A model generated the notes under the pieces. It did no database searches. It saw only the letters and a list, made by a program, of their open reading frames with translations, and was not told where the DNA came from. The translations under genes were made by a program, and so were the position numbers. Of a stretch of DNA of 64,000 nt, positions 37,086-45,747 are shown piece by piece (position 1 is the first letter of the stretch; every line of letters begins with the position of its first letter). The DNA is from Photobacterium chitinilyticum (GTDB taxonomy: Bacteria > Pseudomonadota > Gammaproteobacteria > Enterobacterales > Vibrionaceae), in NCBI RefSeq assembly GCF_004104355.1, contig NZ_RJLM01000001.1, forward strand, positions 1,344,711 through 1,408,710. The letters are read 5' to 3'.

Positions 37086-38174
37086 CTAGGTTAGTTCATC
37101 ATGATTTTCGGCCGAATTCGACAATACCCACTGCTCGACTTTTCCCGTGACCTGCGGGTGTGTCAACAAATCCAGATGGTTAATACCCACTCCAACCCAC
37201 TTGTTTTCCTCGGGGTAATTCAAAGCGCGCTGCTCAGCAGTTGATTCACCTAACGCACTGGAAACCGGTACCAAGCCATCACCCAGCTTCAGGTTATTCT
37301 CATCATTTGGGTTTTGTCCGAGGCAAGTCGCAACCGCACAACAAACCACTCCTTGGGGCAGCAGCGGACGTGCCAACACAGTATGGGCATCTCCTTCCCC
37401 TAGATCCCAGTCTCCATGGCGGACAAAGCCCCTGCTCAAATCCTTCGTTCCGCTACTACGGAATTCAGACAATTTGGTTAGCATCTTCAAATATGGAGCT
37501 TCGGCAACCCTGTTATCAATCCAACAGGCCAACTGGGCTAATGGCGCACCATTATGCGGAGTACCAAGGGTAATAAAGGTCCGAAGAGTGGACAACCAGC
37601 TGAGTTCATGTAGCTGGGCATAATAACAAGCACTGCGGGTGACCAGCCCCCCCATACTGTGGCCAATTATCACCAGCTCCTTCACTTTGCACGGCCAAGC
37701 GGCAATAAGCTGTTCCAACATTAATGCAAATTCCTCACCGTTAGCGGAAATATGCAGGCCGGTATTGTAGCGTAGGTAGATCGGGGTATAACCATATTTT
37801 GCCAGACTACGGCCATGATCATGATCCTTCCGCTTCCACTGGACATCATTCATACACCAGCCATGAACACACACAACGATACGATCATTACACTCAGGCA
37901 ATTGTTGGCTTAGCGTGTCGGCTTCAAGGCTCAAGGTCTGTTGCTGATCTCGAATGGCCATCTCCTGTTTTAAGCGACTATCACGCTGAACCAGGTAATC
38001 CCCTAATATGCCATTCAATGTGGCAATGACTGCCTCACTCTGAACTGGCGGTAGGCCGTGTTCGATGAAGTCGCCAAGCTTCTCCTTAGCCACCACCCTA
38101 TTTTCAGACACTTTTGACGATAGCTCATCCATTAGTGTCTGAAATTTCTGACTCAGGTTATTCCTAGAAATCAT
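37086..38174 (-). CDS. Alpha/beta-hydrolase, lipase/esterase-like
   Basis: This 362-aa cytoplasmic protein has no signal peptide. The hydrolase core shows the oxyanion segment VCVHGWCMND (about 101-110) and the nucleophile elbow IIGHSMGGLVT with Ser173; a histidine in GINHLDLLTHPQV is the likely third catalytic residue. An N-terminal helical stretch of about 90 residues precedes the core. AGGTGAAGT lies before the ATG. It is the first gene on the left of a lipid locus, on the same strand as the GMC oxidoreductase. It could release acids or alcohols from wax esters or acylglycerols, but this is inferred from context only. Confidence 0.78.
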   Translation of the reverse strand: MISRNNLSQKFQTLMDELSSKVSENRVVAKEKLGDFIEHGLPPVQSEAVIATLNGILGDYLVQRDSRLKQEMAIRDQQQTLSLEADTLSQQLPECNDRIVVCVHGWCMNDVQWKRKDHDHGRSLAKYGYTPIYLRYNTGLHISANGEEFALMLEQLIAAWPCKVKELVIIGHSMGGLVTRSACYYAQLHELSWLSTLRTFITLGTPHNGAPLAQLACWIDNRVAEAPYLKMLTKLSEFRSSGTKDLSRGFVRHGDWDLGEGDAHTVLARPLLPQGVVCCAVATCLGQNPNDENNLKLGDGLVPVSSALGESTAEQRALNYPEENKWVGVGINHLDLLTHPQVTGKVEQWVLSNSAENHDELT

Positions 38175-38356
38175 ACTTCACCTTTGTTAAGCCATCTTTA
38201 TTAACCATCATTGATTAGCTAAAAAATGAAATCAAGCGATTCCACTAGAGAAGAGTCTGTTTTTTTATATTGAGAAATAGGAAGTGTTAATTATGTAGAA
38301 TAAACGAAGGAGAAAAAATATAACCATAAAAATGCAAAACAAGTATGGCAATAAAA

Positions 38357-38376
38357 ATTAGAAAAATCACTCTAAT
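38357..38376. promoter_or_regulatory. 20-bp dyad ATTAGA-N8-TCTAAT (copy 1)
   Basis: A perfect 6+6 base dyad with an 8-base spacer lies about 180 bases upstream of the lipase-like gene. The same arms with the same spacing occur at 47951-47970 in the phasin/CoA-transferase divergent region. It is a candidate shared operator of the lipid locus. AT-rich background makes chance possible. Confidence 0.4.
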
Positions 38377-38388
38377 TTCTATTTAATC

Positions 38389-38427
38389 AAAAAATAATTT
38401 CAGGCTATATATTTACAGCCTGAAATT
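38389..38427 (-). terminator. Rho-independent terminator after the GMC oxidoreductase
   Basis: On the minus strand the 11-base stem AATTTCAGGCT/AGCCTGAAATT with a 10-base loop is followed by ATTTTTTG, about 15 bases past the stop. Confidence 0.88.
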
Positions 38428-38441
38428 ATGATGATGAATAA

Positions 38442-40079
38442 TTATATCTCCTCTACGGCTAGTAGCTCTTCATTTAGAGACTTCTTTATATAGTCTTCCA
38501 AAATCATATCTGACGCCTTCTCTGCAATCATTATTGTTGGTGCATTAGTATTACCGCCAATTAACGTCGGCATGATTGAAGCGTCTACCACTCGTAAACC
38601 TGTAACACCTCGCACTCTTAGCCGAGAATCAACGACAGCCATTTTATCTCCCCCCATTTTGCAGGTACCTACCGGGTGATAAATGGACTCCGCTTTGCGG
38701 CGGATAAATGCTTCAAGCTCCTCGTCAGATTGGACGTCCTTGCCCGGAAATACCTCAACACCGCGAAAGCGGTCAAACGCAGGCTGCTTTAAGATCTCAC
38801 GGGACAGCTTAATACCTCTCACCATAATACGAATGTCATCTTCGTTATCGAGATAGTTCGCCTTGATGATCACTGGCGTGGTCGGATCATTATCCCTTAG
38901 AGCTAACCGCCCACGACTTTTAGGGCGCAGATTACAAGCATGAAGTGAGTAACCATGCCTGACTGTCTGCCATAAATTCAGGCCGTGATTATCAAGAAAA
39001 CAAGGGGAAAAATGAAACTGAACATCCGGTACTGATAAGTCCGGCGAGCTTTTCACAAAACCGCCAGCCTCAGCGATATTACTGGTGAAATTTCCTTTCC
39101 TAAACAACACATAATCGACGAGCCCTTTTAGAGATCGTAACAAGGCTATGGGTGAAATTCCAACTGAGTGAAAGGTACGCTCACGGGTTACAGCCAGCAC
39201 ATCAAGGTGATCCTGCATATTCTCCCCGACACCGGGAAGATCACACACAACAGGGATATTGTGTTGATTTAATTGTTCTTTATTTCCGATACCGGAAAGA
39301 AGTAACAACTGTGGACTATTAATTGCGCCGCCACTGAGCAACACCTCCCTATTGCTTCGTAGCGTATGCTTCTCTCCATCTTTAAGGTACTCAATCCCCG
39401 TCGCTTTCGTCCCTTCAAACAGAACTCGCGTTGTCAGTGCGCCTGTAATTACGGTTAGGTTATCTCTTTGCTCTGCCGGCCTTAGATAGCCGACAGCGGT
39501 GCTGCATCGCTGACCATTTTTTTGCGTAACCTGATAGTAGCCCACACCTTCTTGTTCAGCGCCGTTAAAATCCTCGACATACTTATGACCAGCCTGTTTG
39601 GCTGCCTTGATAAACGCCTCCGAAAGCGGATTTTTTATCCTTAAATCAGAAACATTTAGTGGCCCCTTAGCGCCATGGTAGCTGTCCCCTCCCCGCTCCT
39701 GACTCTGGGACTTTTTAAAGTATGGCAATACATCCTGGAAGCTCCAGCCCTTATTGCCTAGCGATGCCCATTCATCGTAATCACAGGCATGCCCACGTAT
39801 GTAACACATTGCATTGGAGGCACTGCTACCTCCCAACGTTTTACCTCGCGGCCAAAAAAGCTGTCGATTATTGAGATTAGGCTCTTGTTCCGTGTAGTAA
39901 CGCCAGTTCATTTTCTTGGAGTGCATCATACCTATGATGCCAAGCGGTACATGAACCATTACACTGGAGTCTTTCGGTCCAGCTTCAACAAGGCAAACCT
40001 TAATAGTCGGATCTGAAGACAATCTATTAGCAAGTACACACCCTGCCGAGCCTGCCCCCACAATTATGAAATCATACAT
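38442..40079 (-). CDS. GMC-family FAD alcohol dehydrogenase (AlkJ/choline-dehydrogenase-like)
   Basis: This 545-aa flavoprotein has the FAD-binding start DFIIVGAGSAGCVLANRLS, the GMC signature PRGKTLGGSSASNAMCYIRG, the second signature GAINSPQLLLLSGIG, and the C-terminal catalytic His-Asn region (YHPVGTCKMGGD, GNTNAPTIMIAEKA). Members such as AlkJ oxidise medium- and long-chain alcohols to aldehydes and pass electrons to the respiratory chain. Divergent transcription from the fatty acyl-CoA reductase suggests it oxidises fatty alcohols released from wax esters. Choline oxidation is less likely because betaine aldehyde dehydrogenase and BetI are absent. GAGAGGA precedes the ATG. Confidence 0.88.
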   Translation of the reverse strand: MYDFIIVGAGSAGCVLANRLSSDPTIKVCLVEAGPKDSSVMVHVPLGIIGMMHSKKMNWRYYTEQEPNLNNRQLFWPRGKTLGGSSASNAMCYIRGHACDYDEWASLGNKGWSFQDVLPYFKKSQSQERGGDSYHGAKGPLNVSDLRIKNPLSEAFIKAAKQAGHKYVEDFNGAEQEGVGYYQVTQKNGQRCSTAVGYLRPAEQRDNLTVITGALTTRVLFEGTKATGIEYLKDGEKHTLRSNREVLLSGGAINSPQLLLLSGIGNKEQLNQHNIPVVCDLPGVGENMQDHLDVLAVTRERTFHSVGISPIALLRSLKGLVDYVLFRKGNFTSNIAEAGGFVKSSPDLSVPDVQFHFSPCFLDNHGLNLWQTVRHGYSLHACNLRPKSRGRLALRDNDPTTPVIIKANYLDNEDDIRIMVRGIKLSREILKQPAFDRFRGVEVFPGKDVQSDEELEAFIRRKAESIYHPVGTCKMGGDKMAVVDSRLRVRGVTGLRVVDASIMPTLIGGNTNAPTIMIAEKASDMILEDYIKKSLNEELLAVEEI

Positions 40080-40350
40080 AATATCCTCTCGAGTTAGTCG
40101 CGATGATTTGCCAGCCAGTTTATAAATACCCAGTCATTGATATTGATTATTTATCACACTTTCAATCATAGATTATTTTAACTATTTTGGATTTGTTTCC
40201 TTAGTTAATTTGAAAGACGAACCTTTTTGCAAAATAAAAAGGTGATCTATTTAATAAATTTAAACATTAATTAAAGACAACTACTCTGACCAGTGTAACG
40301 TATATTTCTTAAAGGAATAAAGAATATTGCCCGTCAATTAAGGAGAGCGA

Positions 40351-42342
40351 ATGGCATATTTTCTAACAGGTGGAACTGGTTTTTTAGGCCGTAATCTCAT
40401 CACCAAACTGCTCAAGCGCGAAGGAACTATTTATATCCTCTGCCGGAATGAAAAGGCCCAAGAAAAACTGACAGCCTGTATGATGGAATGGGATGTTCCG
40501 ACAGACCGCATCATGCCAATAATGGGTGACCTGACACAGCCTCAACTCGGCTTGACAGAAAGCACTGCCGTTGCATTAAAAGGGAAAATTCAGCACTTTT
40601 TCCACCTTGCAGCAATTTACGATCTAAATGCGACCGCCGAAGCACAAGAAGCGGTCAACATTGAAGGAACACAAAATGCGATAGAAGCCGCCGAAGCATT
40701 GGATGCTGGCTGCTTCCACCACATCAGCTCAATTGCTGCCGCTGGGCTGTATCAGGGCCATTTCCGCGAAGATATGTTTGATGAGGCAGAAAACCTCGAT
40801 CACCCCTATTTCTCAACCAAGCATCTTGCAGAAAAGACCGTACGCGAACATTGCACCATTCCATACAGAATTTACCGCCCGGGTATGGTTGTCGGTGATT
40901 CAAAAACAGGTGTTGCCGATCGTGTTGATGGTCCGTATTACCTGTTTAAAATGATCCAGCGAGTTCGCGCTATTCTACCGGCTTGGGTGCCAACAATTGG
41001 CCTTGAAGGCGGTAGCCTGAATATTGTCCCGGTCGACTATGTTGTCGATGCGCTGGATCATATCGCCCACAAAGATGAGCTTGACGGTCGTTGTTTCCAC
41101 CTTACCGACCCAAAACCTTACCGCTCTGGCGAAGTAATGAATATTTTTGCCGAAGCTGGCCATGCCCCTCGTATGGCGCTTCGACTCGATGCCAGATTAT
41201 TCGGCTTGGTTCCGAATCAGGTCAAAAATGCCATCATGTCTCTACCAACAGTTAAGCAAATTACTGATGTCACGTTGAAAGACCTGGGTATTCCGGCAGA
41301 AGTACTTAAATTCTTCACTTACCCGACCGAATTTGACTGCCGTGAAACACAAATGGCACTTAAAGGCTCCGGTATTGAATGCCCTCGCCTACCGACCTAT
41401 GCGCCTGCAATCTGGGATTACTGGGAACGCCACCTTGATCCTGCGATCTCTGGCGATCGTAGCCTGAGCGCAAGAGTCAACGACAAGATCATCATGATCA
41501 CTGGCGCAAGTTCAGGGATCGGACAGGCTACCGCATTCAAACTGGCTGAAAACGGTGCTGAAATGATTCTGGTAGCACGCGATGAAGAGAAACTAGCAAA
41601 CACCAAGCTAGAAGTAGAGAAACGTGGTGGCGTTGCGCACACGTTCCAGTGTGATCTTTCCGCTATCGATCAGGTTGAACAGCTGGTGAAAGATGTGCTG
41701 GACGTTCATGGTAAGGTCGATATTCTTATCAATAATGCCGGACGATCTATTCGCCGCTCAATTGCCAATTCAATCGATCGCTTCCACGATTTCGAGCGAA
41801 CAATGCAACTGAACTACTTCGGCTCATTGAAGCTGACCTTAGGCCTACTTCCAAGTATGGAAGCGCAAGGTGGCGGCCACATCATCAACATCTCTTCTAT
41901 CGGGGTATTGACCAATGCACCACGTTTCTCCGCTTATGTTGCTTCAAAAGCGGCACTGGACGCATTCACGCGCTGTGCGGCTTCTGAATATTCAGATCTC
42001 AATGTGAATTTCACAACCATCAACATGCCGCTGGTAGCAACGCCGATGATTGCACCCACCAAGATATATAAGTCAGTACCAACGCTGACACCGGAAGAAG
42101 CCGCCGATCTGCTGGCAACGGCAATTATCGACAAGCCAAAACGTATTGCCACCAACCTCGGTATTTTTGGCTCCTTGGTACACGCACTATTTCCGAAACT
42201 GGCTGAAATCGTAATGAACAGCAGTTTCCGAATGTTCCCTGATTCCAAAGAAAGTGATCAGGGGAAAGAACAAAGAAGCGAAAAAGCCTCTTCGGCAGAG
42301 CTCATTGCATTCTCCGCACTGCTGAAAGGTATTCATCTGTAA
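40351..42342 (+). CDS. Alcohol-forming fatty acyl-CoA reductase, two-domain type
   Basis: This 663-aa protein has two reductase modules. The N-terminal extended-SDR module (about 1-365) has TGGTGFLG at 6-13 and the pair Y154/K158 in PYFSTKHLAEK. The C-terminal classical SDR module (about 375-600) has TGASSGIGQA at 385-394, NNAGRS and Y530/K534 in SAYVASKAALDAF, and resembles Acinetobacter Acr1. Size and order match the Marinobacter enzymes (about 660 aa) that reduce fatty acyl-CoA to fatty alcohol with NADPH. The ribosome-binding site GGAGAG is well placed. The acyl-CoA-binding protein gene follows 58 bases later. It should supply fatty alcohols for the wax ester synthase encoded at 45748. 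Confidence 0.88.
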   Translation: MAYFLTGGTGFLGRNLITKLLKREGTIYILCRNEKAQEKLTACMMEWDVPTDRIMPIMGDLTQPQLGLTESTAVALKGKIQHFFHLAAIYDLNATAEAQEAVNIEGTQNAIEAAEALDAGCFHHISSIAAAGLYQGHFREDMFDEAENLDHPYFSTKHLAEKTVREHCTIPYRIYRPGMVVGDSKTGVADRVDGPYYLFKMIQRVRAILPAWVPTIGLEGGSLNIVPVDYVVDALDHIAHKDELDGRCFHLTDPKPYRSGEVMNIFAEAGHAPRMALRLDARLFGLVPNQVKNAIMSLPTVKQITDVTLKDLGIPAEVLKFFTYPTEFDCRETQMALKGSGIECPRLPTYAPAIWDYWERHLDPAISGDRSLSARVNDKIIMITGASSGIGQATAFKLAENGAEMILVARDEEKLANTKLEVEKRGGVAHTFQCDLSAIDQVEQLVKDVLDVHGKVDILINNAGRSIRRSIANSIDRFHDFERTMQLNYFGSLKLTLGLLPSMEAQGGGHIINISSIGVLTNAPRFSAYVASKAALDAFTRCAASEYSDLNVNFTTINMPLVATPMIAPTKIYKSVPTLTPEEAADLLATAIIDKPKRIATNLGIFGSLVHALFPKLAEIVMNSSFRMFPDSKESDQGKEQRSEKASSAELIAFSALLKGIHL

Positions 42343-42400
42343 TCCAACAAACACTCGTCTCAAGGGTGTGGCTAGGTAACTATAATTTAAGGATAAAATC

Positions 42401-42667
42401 ATGGCTGAACTAAAAGAAAACTTTGAACAAGCTCAATTGGACGTTAAAAAGCTAACCAAGCGCCCGTCAAACGAAGAATTGCTGGCACTGTACTCTCTGT
42501 ACAAGCAAGCAACAGATGGGGATGTGCATGGCAAGCGTCCAGGTATGTTTGATTTCAAAGGGGCTGCCAAATATGAAGCATGGGAAGGCTTGAAGGGTAT
42601 GGATGCAGAAACGGCAATGCAGCAGTATGTCGATAAAGTTGCTGATCTGGCGGCAACTTACGCATAA
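42401..42667 (+). CDS. Acyl-CoA-binding protein (ACBP)
   Basis: This 88-aa protein is a full-length ACBP four-helix bundle. The conserved core is present: LLALYSLYKQATDGDV, then RPGMFDFKGAAKYEAWE with the acyl-CoA-contacting Lys and Tyr, and the final helix YVDKVADLAATYA. ACBPs bind medium- and long-chain acyl-CoA tightly; they are common in eukaryotes and patchy in bacteria. It lies 58 bases after the reductase with an AAGGA ribosome-binding site and is followed by a strong terminator, so the two form an operon. Its likely job is to buffer or deliver acyl-CoA to the reductase and to wax ester synthase. Confidence 0.94.
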   Translation: MAELKENFEQAQLDVKKLTKRPSNEELLALYSLYKQATDGDVHGKRPGMFDFKGAAKYEAWEGLKGMDAETAMQQYVDKVADLAATYA

Positions 42668-42691
42668 AGCGATTCTGATTTTCTTCAATAA

Positions 42692-42717
42692 TAAAGGCCG
42701 CTTAGCGGCCTTTTTTC
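42692..42717 (+). terminator. Rho-independent terminator after the ACBP gene
   Basis: The stem AAGGCCGCT/AGCGGCCTT is followed by four further Ts. It lies between the ACBP stop and the convergent lipoprotein gene. Confidence 0.93.
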
Positions 42718-42730
42718 ATGAATGCGATTA

Positions 42731-45520
42731 TTACTGCTTCACTGCAGGCTTGCGATACCAATGTTCATAATCCCATTTTTGAGTCTTACGATCACGATTA
42801 ATTATCCCTTTGTTATCCCGCCATACCGTCTCATCAATAAAATCCTTAATCGGATTGTTAGCTTCATCCAACAGTGGCGAGCCATCAGCCTGATAGAAGG
42901 TGGTTTCCAAACGAGAGTAGTATTTACATGCTGGAACAGCTCTATCTAACGCGAAGTCAACAACTTGTTCTACACCTGCAAAAACAACATATTGCACCTG
43001 CTTAAAGCTGGCTTTTTGCTCTGTCGAGTTTAGCAAACTTGCATCATGATAATGAACTTCCGGCATGAAATAAGAACCCTCAACTGAGCGCTGCTGACTC
43101 AAGGTGTTTTTATGACCCCAGGCGATATTATCAGTGCCATTCTCACGGCCTTCAAAGCCCGCCATCATTCCATTAGCATACTCGAAATACCGTTCACTGA
43201 ACGCATAACCACTTGTGAATGTACCTTTTAGCAAACTTTCAACTAAACCTTCATATCCTTGCCAAGATATCCCTGAGTCTACCAACGGGACGAGTTCGTA
43301 CGTTCCATATTGCTCTGTTGTCTCAACCTCTTTACTGTTCGCATCTACTTTGCTACTAGAGCGGTACATATCGAATAGTAGGCTATCATTTTTCTTCCGT
43401 TCATAATTGGCATCAGGGAGATCAGCCAAACACTGTCCCATCGTAACAGGCTGATCTGCTGGAATATGGCTAGTTACAGGATCCTGGCCATACAATACCC
43501 CATGATGAATCATGCCGTTCAGCACTTTAACAGAATCAGTATACCCCCAGTTTGGTTCACTCTCTGGCTCCCCCTCGCTATTGAGGTTATATTCAAGGTT
43601 ATCCTTCTCCTCTCTAACCACTATCCGGTTTTTATCCAGATAACGCTTAGCGCTTTCAACTGAATATTTGCCAGCATCATTCCACTTAAACTCGGAATCA
43701 TGCTGTACGACACAGGCTTCGCGAAGTCCAAATAAAGTATCAATGATTTCTTTTCCGACATAGACAGAAGAAATTTTCTCATGCCTTATTGCGGCTTCTG
43801 GAGAACGATGGTCAATGCGGTCCACCCAGCTCGTTGTCTTCTCCTTCAACCTCATATCATTGGGCGCATTGGTCGCAAGGTTGATCCCCCACCAGCGGCG
43901 GAATACATCTTCATAGCCAAGATATTGTTGGTTATCAGCATCGACGTAAGATAGTTCAAAGCCGGGATTCCAGACTCCTGCTTGTGCCCCCGGTGTTTGA
44001 GTGACAATCTGGGTTACATCAATAGTTCTTTCCGCTAGGTTACCATCTGGCAATCCGACGCGCTGACCGACATAACGCTCTGTTTGTGTTGACTGACTAC
44101 GCTCTGTCTGGCCGTTGTTTAGCTTTGAAATAGTGTATAACAGACTATTTGATCCATCGGGGCGTGCTGCTGTACCTTCTGGGTAATCAGGCAGAGTTTC
44201 AAGACAGGCATTGAACGTTTCAGGGATAACAAGCTTGCTCAGCGGCTCATTATCCTTGTTATCTGCATAGCCATCGCCATCATCATCGTCGTCACTGTTA
44301 TTGCCGATACCATCATTATCAGTATCTACCGATTCATTTTCATTCAGAGGGAAACGGTCATGGGCATCATCCACCCCGTCGCCATCATCATCGGTGTCTT
44401 TATTATTTCCAATATCATCCTTATCAGTATCGCTATCTTCAGTAGGATCATACGGGAAGGCATCATCAATATCTAAGACACCATCGTTATCATCATCGCT
44501 ATCTTCATTATTGCCGATACTATCGGTATCAGTATCTGTGTCTTCGGAAGATTCTAGCGGGAAGGTATCCTTTTCATCATCGACGCCATCACCATCATCA
44601 TCGGTATCAGCGTTATTGCCTTTTCCATCACCATCAGTGTCGTACCACTCACTGTCATCCTCAGGAAATGCATCTAACGCATCAATCAAACCATCGCCAT
44701 CGCTATCTGTTTTTTTGACTACCCGTGTACCATCAGCAGCATCGGCATCATGGATAACCAACTCGTCGGCAGCAGCATCTTTCACTCTACTGTTAACTGT
44801 ACTGGCGTGAGTCAACACGGAATCAAACTGTGTAGACAGCTCATCAACTGTCGCAGGCATGGCTCCAGAAACAACAAGTGATACTGCCGCCTGCTCAGCT
44901 TTGGTAGCATCAGCAGATGAGAGCTTTTTAAAGTCAGATAGCACAATGTGCGCATTATCGGCGTTAAGGCCTAGCTCTTCAGCAACCTGCTTACTTGCTG
45001 CAATAATAGATGCCTCACTGGCAGAGGATGCTGGCTGTCTCAATTTCATTTCGACAAGGGTTGTCAGAGGGGTAATAACGCTTGAATACGATTTGGACTC
45101 TTGAGAAGAGCGTAATAGCGCCGTTTCACTGGTCATCAACGGGGCAGTCAAATAAAACGAACCTGCTACGGGCTTGCCATTATCGTGATCAATCGTCTTG
45201 CCCGCCGTTGCTTTTGCCACCAATACATACTTATCAAAACTATCAGGGGCAATATCATTGAAAACTGCAACGCCCTGTTTATTGGTAACAGCCCGTGGCT
45301 CATCACCATCAGGAAGGAAGTTCTGGTTCTCTTTTTTATCCAACCAAACCGTGGATCCTTCAAGGTAACCATCGATGACAGTGACAGACAACAACTCGCT
45401 TTCAATTGCCGGAGGAAAAGTAGGCTTAGGTGCCACTTTTCCATTTTCATTGCTGTCGCTGCCACACCCAGAGATGATAAAGGCAGCCGAAATAGCCAAC
45501 GCAACTTTACTTACATTCAT
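42731..45520 (-). CDS. Large lipoprotein with thrombospondin type 3-like calcium-binding repeats
   Basis: This 929-aa protein has a lipoprotein signal (AFIISGC, Cys19, with Gly at +2, compatible with outer-membrane sorting). An N-terminal domain (about 45-250) includes a carboxypeptidase-regulatory-like start (VTVIDGYLEGSTVWLD). Residues 272-424 hold about four repeats of 37 residues, each of the form DxDGDGxxDxxDAFP...DTDxDGxGNN, the calcium-binding pattern of thrombospondin type 3 and OmpA-like repeats. A C-terminal domain of about 500 residues is unfamiliar. It lies between the ACBP and wax ester synthase genes but may be unrelated to lipids; cell-surface binding is the most that can be inferred. 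Confidence 0.82.
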   Translation of the reverse strand: MNVSKVALAISAAFIISGCGSDSNENGKVAPKPTFPPAIESELLSVTVIDGYLEGSTVWLDKKENQNFLPDGDEPRAVTNKQGVAVFNDIAPDSFDKYVLVAKATAGKTIDHDNGKPVAGSFYLTAPLMTSETALLRSSQESKSYSSVITPLTTLVEMKLRQPASSASEASIIAASKQVAEELGLNADNAHIVLSDFKKLSSADATKAEQAAVSLVVSGAMPATVDELSTQFDSVLTHASTVNSRVKDAAADELVIHDADAADGTRVVKKTDSDGDGLIDALDAFPEDDSEWYDTDGDGKGNNADTDDDGDGVDDEKDTFPLESSEDTDTDTDSIGNNEDSDDDNDGVLDIDDAFPYDPTEDSDTDKDDIGNNKDTDDDGDGVDDAHDRFPLNENESVDTDNDGIGNNSDDDDDGDGYADNKDNEPLSKLVIPETFNACLETLPDYPEGTAARPDGSNSLLYTISKLNNGQTERSQSTQTERYVGQRVGLPDGNLAERTIDVTQIVTQTPGAQAGVWNPGFELSYVDADNQQYLGYEDVFRRWWGINLATNAPNDMRLKEKTTSWVDRIDHRSPEAAIRHEKISSVYVGKEIIDTLFGLREACVVQHDSEFKWNDAGKYSVESAKRYLDKNRIVVREEKDNLEYNLNSEGEPESEPNWGYTDSVKVLNGMIHHGVLYGQDPVTSHIPADQPVTMGQCLADLPDANYERKKNDSLLFDMYRSSSKVDANSKEVETTEQYGTYELVPLVDSGISWQGYEGLVESLLKGTFTSGYAFSERYFEYANGMMAGFEGRENGTDNIAWGHKNTLSQQRSVEGSYFMPEVHYHDASLLNSTEQKASFKQVQYVVFAGVEQVVDFALDRAVPACKYYSRLETTFYQADGSPLLDEANNPIKDFIDETVWRDNKGIINRDRKTQKWDYEHWYRKPAVKQ

Positions 45521-45689
45521 AACCGAACCTATTAGAACAACAAGGGGTAAATAGGGAATGGTAATGAATTAAACAAATAATATTACGTACGATAAGAGTC
45601 CTTTCGGGCTACTAGACAAGAATAATAACGTTACTAAAAACATTGTGCCGGTATCGACTCATCAAAAGTTACGAACCACTATATAATAA

Positions 45690-45728
45690 CAAAAGGGCCA
45701 TATAACATATCGCTATATGGCCCTTTGT
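45690..45728 (-). terminator. Rho-independent terminator after wax ester synthase
   Basis: A 13-base stem, AAAGGGCCATATA/TATATGGCCCTTT, with a 9-base loop lies about 20 bases past the minus-strand stop at 45748, followed by a T-containing tail. It ends the phasin-wax ester synthase operon. Confidence 0.88.
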
Positions 45729-45747
45729 TGTTATGAAAAATCAGTAA

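Noticed and set aside
38442-40079. Choline dehydrogenase BetA
   Set aside because: The fold is right, but no betaine aldehyde dehydrogenase or BetI-type regulator is nearby. The divergent fatty acyl-CoA reductase favours a long-chain alcohol substrate.
40351-42342. Two separate short-chain dehydrogenases fused by mistake
   Set aside because: The frame is uninterrupted, and the order of an extended SDR followed by an Acr1-like SDR, at about 660 residues, matches known two-module fatty acyl-CoA reductases.
44301-44810. 169-codon Ser-rich frame opposite the lipoprotein gene
   Set aside because: It is the antisense shadow of the repeated Asp codons in the thrombospondin type 3-like repeats; it has low complexity and no ribosome-binding site.
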